Shown here one piece after another: positions 51,344-59,705 of a DNA stretch of 64,000 nt (its first letter is position 1; each line of letters opens with the position of its first letter). Source of the stretch: Paracoccaceae bacterium (lineage in GTDB: Bacteria > Pseudomonadota > Alphaproteobacteria > Rhodobacterales > Rhodobacteraceae); assembly GCA_007694945.1 (NCBI GenBank), contig REER01000143.1, positions 1 through 64,000 of the forward strand. The letters are read 5' to 3'. Position numbers and translations under genes: made by a program. The notes beneath the pieces are model-generated. The model was given only the letters and a program-made list of their open reading frames with translations, made no database searches and was not told the origin of the DNA.

Positions 51344-52501
51344 TCAGGCGGCGTCGGAAAGCTCTGCGCGCTCAAGGTGATAGGCCCAGTCGAGCCAGCC
51401 CATCAGCGCCTCGATATCCGAGGTCTCGACCGTGGCCCCGCACCAGATGCGCAGACCCGCAGGGGCATCGCGATAGGCACCGATATCGAACGCCACGCCT
51501 TCGGCCTCCAGCCGCTTGGCCACGGCCTTGGCGAATGCGGCACCATCAGAGATGCTCGGATCGGTGAACTTGAGGCAGACGCTTGTGGTCGATGCCGTCA
51601 CCGGGTCTTCGGCCAGATTGGCGATCCAGTCGTTTTCGGCGCAGAAGCGCGCAATCACGGCTGCATTCGCGTCACAGCGCGCGATCAGGGCGGGCAACCC
51701 GCCGATGCTGCGCGCCCAGTCGAGCGCGACGAGGTAATCCTCGACCGCCAGCATCGATGGCGTGTTGATCGTCTCGCCCTTGAAAACCCCCTCGATCAGC
51801 TTGCCGCCCTTGGTCAGGCGGAAGATCTTGGGCAGGGGCCAGGGCGGCGTGTAGCTCTCCAGCCTTTCGACGGCGCGGGGGCTCAGGATGAGCATGCCAT
51901 GCGCGGCCTCGCCGCCCATGACCTTCTGCCAGGAGAAGGTCACGACATCTAGCTTGTCCCAGGGCAGATCCATGGCAAAGGCGGCTGAGGTGGCATCGCA
52001 GATGGTCAGCCCGGCACGGTCGTCGGGGATCATATCACCATGCGGCATGCGCACGCCCGAGGTGGTGCCGTTCCAGGTGAAGACCACATCCGTGTCATAA
52101 TCAACCGCCGCCATATCGACGATCTGGCCATAGTCTGCCGTGCGCACATCGGCATCGAGTTTCAACTGCTTGACAGCATCCGTCACCCAGCCCGCCCCGA
52201 AGCTCTCCCATGCCACCATGGTGACCGGGCGCGCGCCCAGCAGCGACCACATCGCCATTTCGACAGCGCCGGTGTCCGAGGCCGGAACGATGCCGATGCG
52301 ATAACTCTCAGGCACGCCGAGAACCTCGCGCGTGCCGTCGATTGCTGCTTTCAGCTTGGCCTTTCCGACAGCGGCACGATGCGACCGACCAAGCGGCGCA
52401 TCGGCAAGCAGGTCCAGCGAGAATGTGGGAACCTTGGCACAGGGGCCAGAAGAGAAGCGCGGATTGACCGGGCGCTTGGCCGGTTGAGCAGGTCTGGTCA
52501 T
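51344..52501 (-). CDS. serC: Phosphoserine aminotransferase
   Basis: [57 protein letters not shown]. Confidence 0.96.
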   Translation of the reverse strand: MTRPAQPAKRPVNPRFSSGPCAKVPTFSLDLLADAPLGRSHRAAVGKAKLKAAIDGTREVLGVPESYRIGIVPASDTGAVEMAMWSLLGARPVTMVAWESFGAGWVTDAVKQLKLDADVRTADYGQIVDMAAVDYDTDVVFTWNGTTSGVRMPHGDMIPDDRAGLTICDATSAAFAMDLPWDKLDVVTFSWQKVMGGEAAHGMLILSPRAVERLESYTPPWPLPKIFRLTKGGKLIEGVFKGETINTPSMLAVEDYLVALDWARSIGGLPALIARCDANAAVIARFCAENDWIANLAEDPVTASTTSVCLKFTDPSISDGAAFAKAVAKRLEAEGVAFDIGAYRDAPAGLRIWCGATVETSDIEALMGWLDWAYHLERAELSDAA

Positions 52502-52620
52502 GGTATCCTTCCAGATAATCGCCCTTCGTTGGGGAAGGGTGTCCCACTGCCGCGTGTAGGGCTCAATCGCGTCTGGTGCAAGCGGGAAAATTGGCCTAGA
52601 GCGACGCCCGAGCATGCCAA
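52502..52620 (-). promoter_or_regulatory. Candidate serC leader RNA region
   Basis: Leader of serC-serA contains hairpin CCCTTC-CCCAAC-GAAGGG (52522-52539) close to SD GGAAGG; position matches the alphaproteobacterial serC leader motif. Confidence 0.35.
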
Positions 52621-52645
52621 ACCGACGCAGCAGGACCGAGAGCCC

Positions 52646-53524
52646 ATGTATATCGCCACGCTTCTGACCAACCCCGCAACGCCTGTTCTCGATGCACCCA
52701 CAGTTGAGGCGCTGCGCAATGCCTGGTGTGGCGGGGATGTGGTCTGGCTAAACCCCGATATCGCTGCCGAGTTCGCGCTTCCTGCGACTCCCGACAATCG
52801 CTGGCAGGTCTGGGAAGACTTGCAGGCACGGGGGGTCGACATGGCCGTGCAATCTGCCGAGGGGCGGCGCAAACGGATGCTGCTTGCGGATATGGACAGC
52901 ACCATGATCGGACAGGAATGCATCGACGAATTGGCCGATGAGGCCGGGGTCGGGCCCTATGTCGCCGATATCACCGCGCGGGCAATGAATGGCGAACTGG
53001 ACTTCGAGGGCGCGCTGCGCGCGCGTGTCGCGCTGTTGAAGGGTCTGCCCGAGACGACCATCGCGAAGGTTCTGGCCGAGCGGATCAGCTTCACGCCAGG
53101 CGGGCGCGAACTCATCGCGACGATGAAGGCTCATGGCGCGCATGCCGTCCTCGTCTCGGGCGGGTTCACTGCCTTTACCACTCATGTCGCGCAGGCGCTC
53201 GGCTTTGACGAGCACCGCGCGAATCTGCTGAAAATGGATGGCGGCCTGCTGACCGGCACCGTGGCCGAGCCCATCCTTGGTCGTGCGGCGAAGGTCGCGG
53301 CGCTGGAAGAGATCACCGCGCGGCTTGGAATCACACCAGAGGATGTCCTGGCCGTGGGCGATGGGGCGAATGATCTTGGCATGCTGGGCCGGGCGGGGGC
53401 AGGGGTGGCGCTGCACGCCAAGCCCGTGGTCGCCGCGCAATGCGAACTGCGCGTGAACCATGGCGATCTGACCGCGCTGCTCTATCTTCAAGGCTATAGT
53501 GTAACCGATTTTGTGAACATGTGA
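52646..53524 (+). CDS. serB: Phosphoserine phosphatase
   Basis: [70 protein letters not shown]. Confidence 0.97.
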   Translation: MYIATLLTNPATPVLDAPTVEALRNAWCGGDVVWLNPDIAAEFALPATPDNRWQVWEDLQARGVDMAVQSAEGRRKRMLLADMDSTMIGQECIDELADEAGVGPYVADITARAMNGELDFEGALRARVALLKGLPETTIAKVLAERISFTPGGRELIATMKAHGAHAVLVSGGFTAFTTHVAQALGFDEHRANLLKMDGGLLTGTVAEPILGRAAKVAALEEITARLGITPEDVLAVGDGANDLGMLGRAGAGVALHAKPVVAAQCELRVNHGDLTALLYLQGYSVTDFVNM

Positions 53525-53623
53525 CGTTTTTTGGCCTCGGCCCCGTGGCATGCCTGCGCAAGCTGTGGCATTCTGCTGCCATGAGCCGGGCCGCTGGTCC
53601 GCACTACCAAACAGGGGAAACCA

Positions 53624-54787
53624 ATGCCGATCCGCAACAGATTTGCCGAACTTCTGCCCGAGATCTCAGCCTGGCGACAGGATTTCCATGCGCATCCCGA
53701 ATTGTTGTTCGATTGCCACCGCACCGCCGGTGTCGTGGCCGAAAAACTGCGCGAATTCGGCTGCGACGAGGTGGTTGAGGGCATCGGGCGCACTGGCGTG
53801 GTCGGGGTGATCCGGGGCAAGAGCACCGGCTCGGGCCGGGTCGTGGGGCTGCGCGCGGATATGGACGCGCTGCCGATCTATGAGGCGACAGGGCTCGATT
53901 ATGCCTCGAAAGAGGCGGGAAAGATGCATGCTTGCGGGCATGACGGGCACACCGCGATGCTGATGGGGGCTGCCAAGTATCTGGCCGAGACCCGTAATTT
54001 CGACGGCACTGTGGTGGTCATCTTCCAGCCCGCCGAAGAAGGCGGTGGCGGTGGTGACGAGATGTGCCGCGACGGGATGATGGAGCGCTTTGGTATTCAG
54101 GAAGTCTATGGCATGCACAACTGGCCCGGCCATGAAGCAGGGTCATTCGCGATCCGTCCGGGCGCCTTCTTTGCTGCCACTGACCAGTTCGAAATCGCAG
54201 TGGAGGGTCTTGGCGGGCATGCGGCCAAACCACATCAGTGCATCGACACGACTGTGGTGGCCGCACAACTGGTGCTCGCGATGCAGACCATCGTCAGCCG
54301 AAACGCTGACCCGACCAAGGAGGCTGTTGTCTCGATCACATCTTTCGTGACCGAGTCGCAGGCCTTCAACGTCATCCCGCAGCACGTGACCCTGCGCGGC
54401 ACTGTACGCACGATGGACCCGGCGATCCGCGAACTGGCCGAGACGAGGATCAAGACCCTGGCGGAGAATATCGCGGCGGGGTTTGGCGCGACGGCCCATG
54501 TCGACTATCGGCGCGGTTATCCGGTCATGGTCAACTCCGAGATCGAGACCGAATATGCTGCCGAGGCGGCCCGCGCTGTATCGGGCGATTGCACCACCGC
54601 GCCGCTTGTCATGGGCGGTGAGGACTTCGCCTATATGCTGGAAGAGCGCCCCGGCGCGTACATTCTGGTCGGCAATGGTGACACGGCCGATGTCCACCAT
54701 CCGAAATACAACTTCAATGATTCCGTCATCCCGGCAGGGTGCAGTTTCTGGGTGGAACTGGCCGAGCGCCGCCTCGCGGCGGCGTAA
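53624..54787 (+). CDS. M20 family amidohydrolase
   Basis: ADMDALPIYEATGLDYASKEAGKMHACGHDGHTAMLMGAAKYL; VIFQPAEEGGGGG; MGGEDFAYMLEERPGAY. Confidence 0.94.
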   Translation: MPIRNRFAELLPEISAWRQDFHAHPELLFDCHRTAGVVAEKLREFGCDEVVEGIGRTGVVGVIRGKSTGSGRVVGLRADMDALPIYEATGLDYASKEAGKMHACGHDGHTAMLMGAAKYLAETRNFDGTVVVIFQPAEEGGGGGDEMCRDGMMERFGIQEVYGMHNWPGHEAGSFAIRPGAFFAATDQFEIAVEGLGGHAAKPHQCIDTTVVAAQLVLAMQTIVSRNADPTKEAVVSITSFVTESQAFNVIPQHVTLRGTVRTMDPAIRELAETRIKTLAENIAAGFGATAHVDYRRGYPVMVNSEIETEYAAEAARAVSGDCTTAPLVMGGEDFAYMLEERPGAYILVGNGDTADVHHPKYNFNDSVIPAGCSFWVELAERRLAAA

Positions 54788-54795
54788 AGCGAGAA

Positions 54796-54817
54796 AGCCC
54801 CGCCTTGCGGCGGGGCT
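54796..54817. terminator. Bidirectional terminator-like hairpin
   Basis: AGCCCCGCC-TTGC-GGCGGGGCT between convergent genes. Confidence 0.7.
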
Positions 54818-54839
54818 GTGCAATCGCGTTCTGCCGTGA

Positions 54840-55112
54840 TCAGGGGCAGGGCGCCTCGTAATAGGTCCCGTCGCCGCGCGCATAGGCACATTTGCCCGTC
54901 GTTGTATTCTGCGCAAGCAACGTCCCGGCTGCGGCGCCCGCCACAGTGCCGAGGATTCTCCAGTTGGTATTGGCACCGAGGAGATTGGCCACAGCCAGCC
55001 CACCAGCAGCGCCGGTAACTCCACCAACGACACTACGCTCCGTGTCTGTCATCTGGCAGCCGCCTAGGGCGAGTGCCGCGGCGAGGAATGTGGCGGGAAC
55101 GATCTTTCTCAT
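54840..55112 (-). CDS. Small glycine-zipper lipoprotein
   Basis: Lipobox LALGGCQM; repeated small-residue GGVTGAAGGLAVANLLG / GTVAGAAAGTLL. Confidence 0.8.
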   Translation of the reverse strand: MRKIVPATFLAAALALGGCQMTDTERSVVGGVTGAAGGLAVANLLGANTNWRILGTVAGAAAGTLLAQNTTTGKCAYARGDGTYYEAPCP

Positions 55113-55328
55113 GTGTGCTCCTCCGGCGCAATGGCCGATTTACTCTCGATGGTGTTAGATTATCAGATTCCGAGGGGCTGTCACGCGCGCTGCATGCGAT
55201 GAGCATGAATCCACCGATCACAAGAAGATGATGGCGATCCGAGCGCCTCGACGCGGCTCTGTTTCATGTCCCGGCGCGGAGCGACATCTGCATGGCTGGC
55301 GACAACTGGCCGCGCAGATCGTCACACC

Positions 55329-55991
55329 CTATGATGCGCAGCGCAGGTGCAGTCGGAGCCCGCTCGCCTCTCGGACCATGGTGACCGAGGCCTCCTGCGC
55401 ACGTAGTTCTTGCGCGATCAGGGCAAAATGCACTTTGGCTGCGCTCAGGTCTGCGGTCTCATCAGTGGCTTTCGAAAGGACCATATTCCACAGCGCCTCG
55501 TCCAGTTTCATCCGGTCGGAGAGTGCAGTAAGCCGCAACCCTCCCGGAGCATCGCCGATCACGATTTCGCCGCCCCAGGGCAGCGCGCTCTCGAGACAAA
55601 GCAACAGCAGGAACACCAGCTTGCTTTGACGCCGGTTCAGATGATCGGACCCCGTCCAGCGAAAAGAGTGCCGCCCGCTCGCACCCAGCGCCTTGAGCAT
55701 CGAATCGATCTCGTTGCGGGAAATCATCTGCTCGTCACCCACCATGCCAAATGCGAGCCGGTAAAGCCGCAGCCGCGTATTGGCCTGTGTGATGCTCTGC
55801 GCGATCAGGTCGAATTCCGGTCCGGTGATGCCCTGCGACAATTGCAGCAATTCCAGACCATTATCGATGGCACCCATCGGGCTGATCAGGTCATGGCAGA
55901 TGCGCGATGCAACCAGCGCACTGAGGTCGCCTTGCTGGAATGTGCTTTGCGCTTTCTCGCGATGCCCTGTATTCGTCGTTGCATGAGCCAT
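55329..55991 (-). CDS. chpT: Histidine phosphotransferase ChpT
   Basis: ALVASRICHDLISPMGAIDNGLELL phospho-His region; compact 220-aa HPt/pseudo-kinase architecture. Confidence 0.88.
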   Translation of the reverse strand: MAHATTNTGHREKAQSTFQQGDLSALVASRICHDLISPMGAIDNGLELLQLSQGITGPEFDLIAQSITQANTRLRLYRLAFGMVGDEQMISRNEIDSMLKALGASGRHSFRWTGSDHLNRRQSKLVFLLLLCLESALPWGGEIVIGDAPGGLRLTALSDRMKLDEALWNMVLSKATDETADLSAAKVHFALIAQELRAQEASVTMVREASGLRLHLRCAS

Positions 55992-56159
55992 CTTATCCTC
56001 GCCCCTGGCATGTTGGTCCGTCACCCCGACAACCCCGATTGGGGGATCGGGCAGGTGCAGTCGCGGGTCGACGATCTGGTGACTGTGAATTTCGCAGACG
56101 CAGGTAAAAAGGTCATTAAAGCCTCGCAAAGCCCACTTGTTCTGGTTCCGGATGCATAA
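55983..56159 (+). CDS. DUF3553-like small protein
   Basis: LAPGMLVRHPDNPDWGIGQVQSRVDDLVTVNFADAGKKVI. Confidence 0.78.
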   Translation: MSHLILAPGMLVRHPDNPDWGIGQVQSRVDDLVTVNFADAGKKVIKASQSPLVLVPDA

Positions 56160-56240
56160 TTATAGGTTCACACAACCCTTGCGAGCATTCAAGCCAGAAT
56201 CCCGGACCGCAGAGCCTGTGCCCAGCCGCCCCAGTGCCGG

Positions 56241-57068
56241 ATGCGTTACGTGAGTGCGCCCGCACATGGTCCCTCGAGGATTGATCCGTGCCCGAGATCT
56301 CTGGTCGAGGGTCGGTTCACCGTGCGTCTGGCGCGCGATCATCGGGACCTGTTGGCCGCGCAGCGACTGCGTTACCAGGTGTTTATTGCGGAAATGGGCG
56401 GAACAGGTCCGCTGGTGGATCATGAGGACAGGCTCGAACGCGATGCGCTTGACGAGGTGTGCGATCATCTCCTTCTGATCGACGAGCAGTGCGACCCCGA
56501 TGCCGGTGCGCATGTCATTGGTGCCTATCGTTTGCTCCCAGACACCCGGCTTGTCGATTCCGGACAATTCTATTGCGATGGGGAATTTGACCTCGGGCCT
56601 TTGCGCCAGTCTGGACGGCGATTGTTGGAATTGGGCAGGTCCTGCATACATTCTGCACATCGTGGTGGGGTAGGAATGTTGCAAATCTGGCAGGCGCTCG
56701 CCGCCTATGTTCATGCGCGCGAGATCGAAATCCTGTTCGGAGCCGCCAGTTTCCGCGGTACCGATCCGACACGCTGGGCACAGCCGCTCAGTTGGCTGCA
56801 CCACCATCATCTGGCCTCCGAGGCGCTGCGCGTGCGCAGCCGCGCCCCGGCCGAGGGCTATCTGCTGCCGCCTGACGCGCTTGACCGGCGCGCGGCGCTC
56901 TCGCAGATGCCGTCGCTGATCAAGGCCTATCTGCGCCTCGGCGGTATGGTGGGGGAGGGGGTGTTTGTCGATCATGCCTTTCGCACCACCGATGTCTGCA
57001 TCATCCTCGACACCAGATCGATGCCGCAGCAGGCGCGCACCTTCACCGCGCGCGGTTTCGCCGGGTGA
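56241..57068 (+). CDS. olsB: Ornithine-acyl-ACP N-acyltransferase-like protein
   Basis: LRYQVFIAEMGG, LLELGRSCIHSAHRGGVGMLQIWQALAAY; followed by an olsA-like acyltransferase. Confidence 0.85.
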   Translation: MRYVSAPAHGPSRIDPCPRSLVEGRFTVRLARDHRDLLAAQRLRYQVFIAEMGGTGPLVDHEDRLERDALDEVCDHLLLIDEQCDPDAGAHVIGAYRLLPDTRLVDSGQFYCDGEFDLGPLRQSGRRLLELGRSCIHSAHRGGVGMLQIWQALAAYVHAREIEILFGAASFRGTDPTRWAQPLSWLHHHHLASEALRVRSRAPAEGYLLPPDALDRRAALSQMPSLIKAYLRLGGMVGEGVFVDHAFRTTDVCIILDTRSMPQQARTFTARGFAG

Positions 57069-57077
57069 CACTGCGCC

Positions 57078-57923
57078 ATGACCTGGGCCTCCGACACGCC
57101 GCCGCCCGAAAGTCCGATTCCGCCCCGTGCCCTGCCGCGCATCCTCTGGCGCGGCGGTGCCATCGTGCTGGTGCTGTCCTCGGGTCTGCTGCTTCATGCG
57201 ATCCTGCGTCTGATCGAGCGCCTTTTTCTCGGTCTGCGCCGCCCAGTGAGCGCGCGGTTCGTGCAGGCTGTGTGTCGGCTCACCCTGCGCCTGTTGCGCC
57301 TGCCACTCTGCTGTGTCGGGCAGCCCATGACCGAGCGTGGGGCGATGGTCGCCAATCATGTCTCGTGGCTCGATATTCTGGTGCTCAATGCCGCGAGCCC
57401 GGTCTACTTCGTCTCCAAAGCGGAGGTCGCTGGCTGGCCGGGCATCGGCCTGTTGGCGCGTGCGACGGGCACAGTATTCATCGAGCGCGACCGGCGCGCA
57501 GCGCGGATGCAGAAACTGATCTTCGAGGCGCGGCTCCGCGCTGGCCATAGATTGCTGTTCTTCCCCGAGGGCACAAGTTCTGATGGCTTGCGGGTTTTAC
57601 CCTTCAAATCAACGCTCTTTGAAGCGTTCTTTGCGCCGGAGCTCCGCGATTTTCTGCATATTCAGCCGGTGAGTTTGATCTACAGTGCCCCAGGCGACAG
57701 CGATGCGCGCTTCTATGGCTGGTGGGGTGACATGGCGCTTGGGCCGCATCTGCTGCGCGTGCTGGCCGAGCCGCGGCAAGGCCGCGTTGATCTGGTATTT
57801 CACCCGCCACAGCGCGTTGCCGAATGCGCGGGTCGGAAAGAATTGGCGCAGCGCTGTGAGTCGCAGGTGAGGAAGGGTCTGGAACGGGAGCCGAGTTTTA
57901 CTGGCTCGGCCAAGATTATTTGA
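57078..57923 (+). CDS. olsA: 1-acyl-sn-glycerol-3-phosphate acyltransferase (OlsA-type)
   Basis: NHVSWLDILVLNA, FFPEGTSSDGLRVLPFKSTLFEA. Confidence 0.87.
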   Translation: MTWASDTPPPESPIPPRALPRILWRGGAIVLVLSSGLLLHAILRLIERLFLGLRRPVSARFVQAVCRLTLRLLRLPLCCVGQPMTERGAMVANHVSWLDILVLNAASPVYFVSKAEVAGWPGIGLLARATGTVFIERDRRAARMQKLIFEARLRAGHRLLFFPEGTSSDGLRVLPFKSTLFEAFFAPELRDFLHIQPVSLIYSAPGDSDARFYGWWGDMALGPHLLRVLAEPRQGRVDLVFHPPQRVAECAGRKELAQRCESQVRKGLEREPSFTGSAKII

Positions 57924-57926
57924 ATC

Positions 57927-57965
57927 CTCAAAGGGGGCGGTACCTTCGGCGCCGCCCCCTTTGAG
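57927..57965. terminator. Convergent terminator-like hairpin
   Basis: 14-bp arms CTCAAAGGGGGCGG ... CCGCCCCCTTTGAG. Confidence 0.8.
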
Positions 57966-57989
57966 ATCATGCGCGATATTCCGAGCACG

Positions 57990-58613
57990 TCAGCGCAGCG
58001 GTGCGGTCAATGCGCCAAGCGCGGCGACAGGGTCCTCTGTGCTCCAGATCTCGCCACCGATGGCGAAGAAATCCGTCACTGGTGCCAGGGCTTCAACCAG
58101 ATCGCGGTCGAGTGCGCCTTCGGCCACTACTGGCAGCGACACCATCTCGCTCCACCAGGCGAAGAGATCGGCCGGGGCCTGCTCGCCCGCGCCAAGCAGC
58201 GAGCTGCCGACGGGTCCGAAACTGACATAATCCGCGCCCGCTTCGCCTGCGCTCATGCCATCATGGCGCGAATTGCCGCAAAAGGCACCGATGATCGCGT
58301 CTTCGCCCAGTTCCGCGCGCAGCTTGCGCACGGGGCGGCGGGCATCCCCCAGATGCACGCCGTCGAGCCCAAGCCGCGCAACCATCAGCACGTGATCGGC
58401 AATCACCAGCGGAATGTCGCGCGTATGGGCGATTTCGCGCAGGGCATCGCCCGCACGCAGGATCGTGTCCTCGTCCTGCGCGGCGAGGGCGAGGCGCAGG
58501 CAGGCGATCTCGTACGTGTCGCAGAGCCGGGCGAGTTGCGCGGGGAAATGGTCCAGATCGATCACCGGCGGTGTGATCAGGTAAAGCTGCGGGGTCTGGA
58601 CCGTCATGGGCAT
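57990..58613 (-). CDS. Thiamine phosphate synthase family protein
   Basis: LYLITPPVIDLDHFPAQL, LGLDGVHLGDARRPVRKLR, GADYVSFGPVG. Confidence 0.85.
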   Translation of the reverse strand: MPMTVQTPQLYLITPPVIDLDHFPAQLARLCDTYEIACLRLALAAQDEDTILRAGDALREIAHTRDIPLVIADHVLMVARLGLDGVHLGDARRPVRKLRAELGEDAIIGAFCGNSRHDGMSAGEAGADYVSFGPVGSSLLGAGEQAPADLFAWWSEMVSLPVVAEGALDRDLVEALAPVTDFFAIGGEIWSTEDPVAALGALTAPLR

Positions 58614-58729
58614 GCTCTCCTGCGGTACACCGCGCCCTCATAACGCGCGCCCGGAGCCGAGACAAGCCGCGCTTGCCGGGGCCCGCGCGGCCCGCTAGGA
58701 GAGGTACGCGCCCCAGAGCCGGAGAGAGC

Positions 58730-59494
58730 ATGACACCCCTTGATGATAGCCTGTTCGATGCGTCCACGCCGCTGATGGTGCTGGTGCGCCCGCAGATGGG
58801 CGAGAATATCGGCGCTGCTGCGCGGGCAATGCTGAATTTCGGCTGTGCCCGCATGCGTCTGGTCGCCCCGCGCGATGGTTGGCCCAACCCCAAGGCCACG
58901 GCCATGGCCTCGGGGGCCTCGCCCGTGCTGGAGCGGGCGGGGGTGTTTGCGGAACTGCCCGAGGCGGTGGCCGATTGCGATTATGTCTATGCCACCACGG
59001 CGCGCGGGCGCGGTCTGACCAAGCCCGTCCGCACGCCCGAGCGCGCCATGATGGAGGCTCGCGAGATGGTTGCGGCAGGCAAGCGCGTGGCCGTGTTGTT
59101 CGGGCCGGAGCGCGCGGGGCTCGAGAATGAGGATGTCGCGCGGGCGAATGCGATCGTCACGGTGCCGGTCAATCCGGCCTTCTATTCGCTCAATCTGGCG
59201 CAATGCGTGTTGCTGGTGGCCTATGAATTCATGCGTCAGGGGCAGGAGGTCCCGCCGGAGGTGCTGGAGCTTGCGGGGGGCGATTTTGCCACTGCCATCG
59301 AGCGCGAGAAACTGGCCGATCATGTGGAGGGTGCGCTCGAGCAGGCGGGGTTCTTCTTCCCCGCCGAGAAGGCCGCGCGGATGCGGCTCAATCTGCGCAA
59401 CATGTGGGCGCGGTTGATGCTCACGCGCGCGGATGTGCAGATTCTGCATGGCATGTTGCGCCAGTTGGCCCGCTACGCAGGCCGTTCCTTGTAG
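58730..59494 (+). CDS. SpoU/TrmJ-type tRNA/rRNA methyltransferase
   Basis: VLVRPQMGENIGAAARAMLNFGCARMRLVAPRDGWPN; AVLFGPERAGLENEDVARANAIVTVPVNPAFYSLNLAQCVLLVAYE. Confidence 0.93.
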   Translation: MTPLDDSLFDASTPLMVLVRPQMGENIGAAARAMLNFGCARMRLVAPRDGWPNPKATAMASGASPVLERAGVFAELPEAVADCDYVYATTARGRGLTKPVRTPERAMMEAREMVAAGKRVAVLFGPERAGLENEDVARANAIVTVPVNPAFYSLNLAQCVLLVAYEFMRQGQEVPPEVLELAGGDFATAIEREKLADHVEGALEQAGFFFPAEKAARMRLNLRNMWARLMLTRADVQILHGMLRQLARYAGRSL

Positions 59495-59502
59495 TCCGGG
59501 GG

Positions 59503-59527
59503 CACCTGCCCCTTTTCGGGGCAGGTG
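59503..59527 (+). terminator. Terminator-like hairpin after the TrmJ-like gene
   Basis: CACCTGCCCC-TTTTC-GGGGCAGGTG. Confidence 0.7.
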
Positions 59528-59648
59528 TTCCCACAGAGGTGTCGGGGAGGGCGCGCCGCGCACCCGCGCCCCGGCGTCGCCCCACCCACCCGCCCGCGTC
59601 GCCGGGTCGCGGGTGCATTTCTTTTGACATCCTGTGTGCGGAATGCCC

Positions 59649-59683
59649 AAAGGGGGCGCGAAGCTTCGCTTCGCGCCCCCTTT
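59649..59683. terminator. Bidirectional terminator-like perfect hairpin
   Basis: AAAGGGGGCGCGAAGC-TTC-GCTTCGCGCCCCCTTT, 16-bp stem, 23 bp downstream of the nrdJ stop. Confidence 0.85.
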
Positions 59684-59705
59684 GCGAGAGCCGATTCGCC
59701 AGCCC

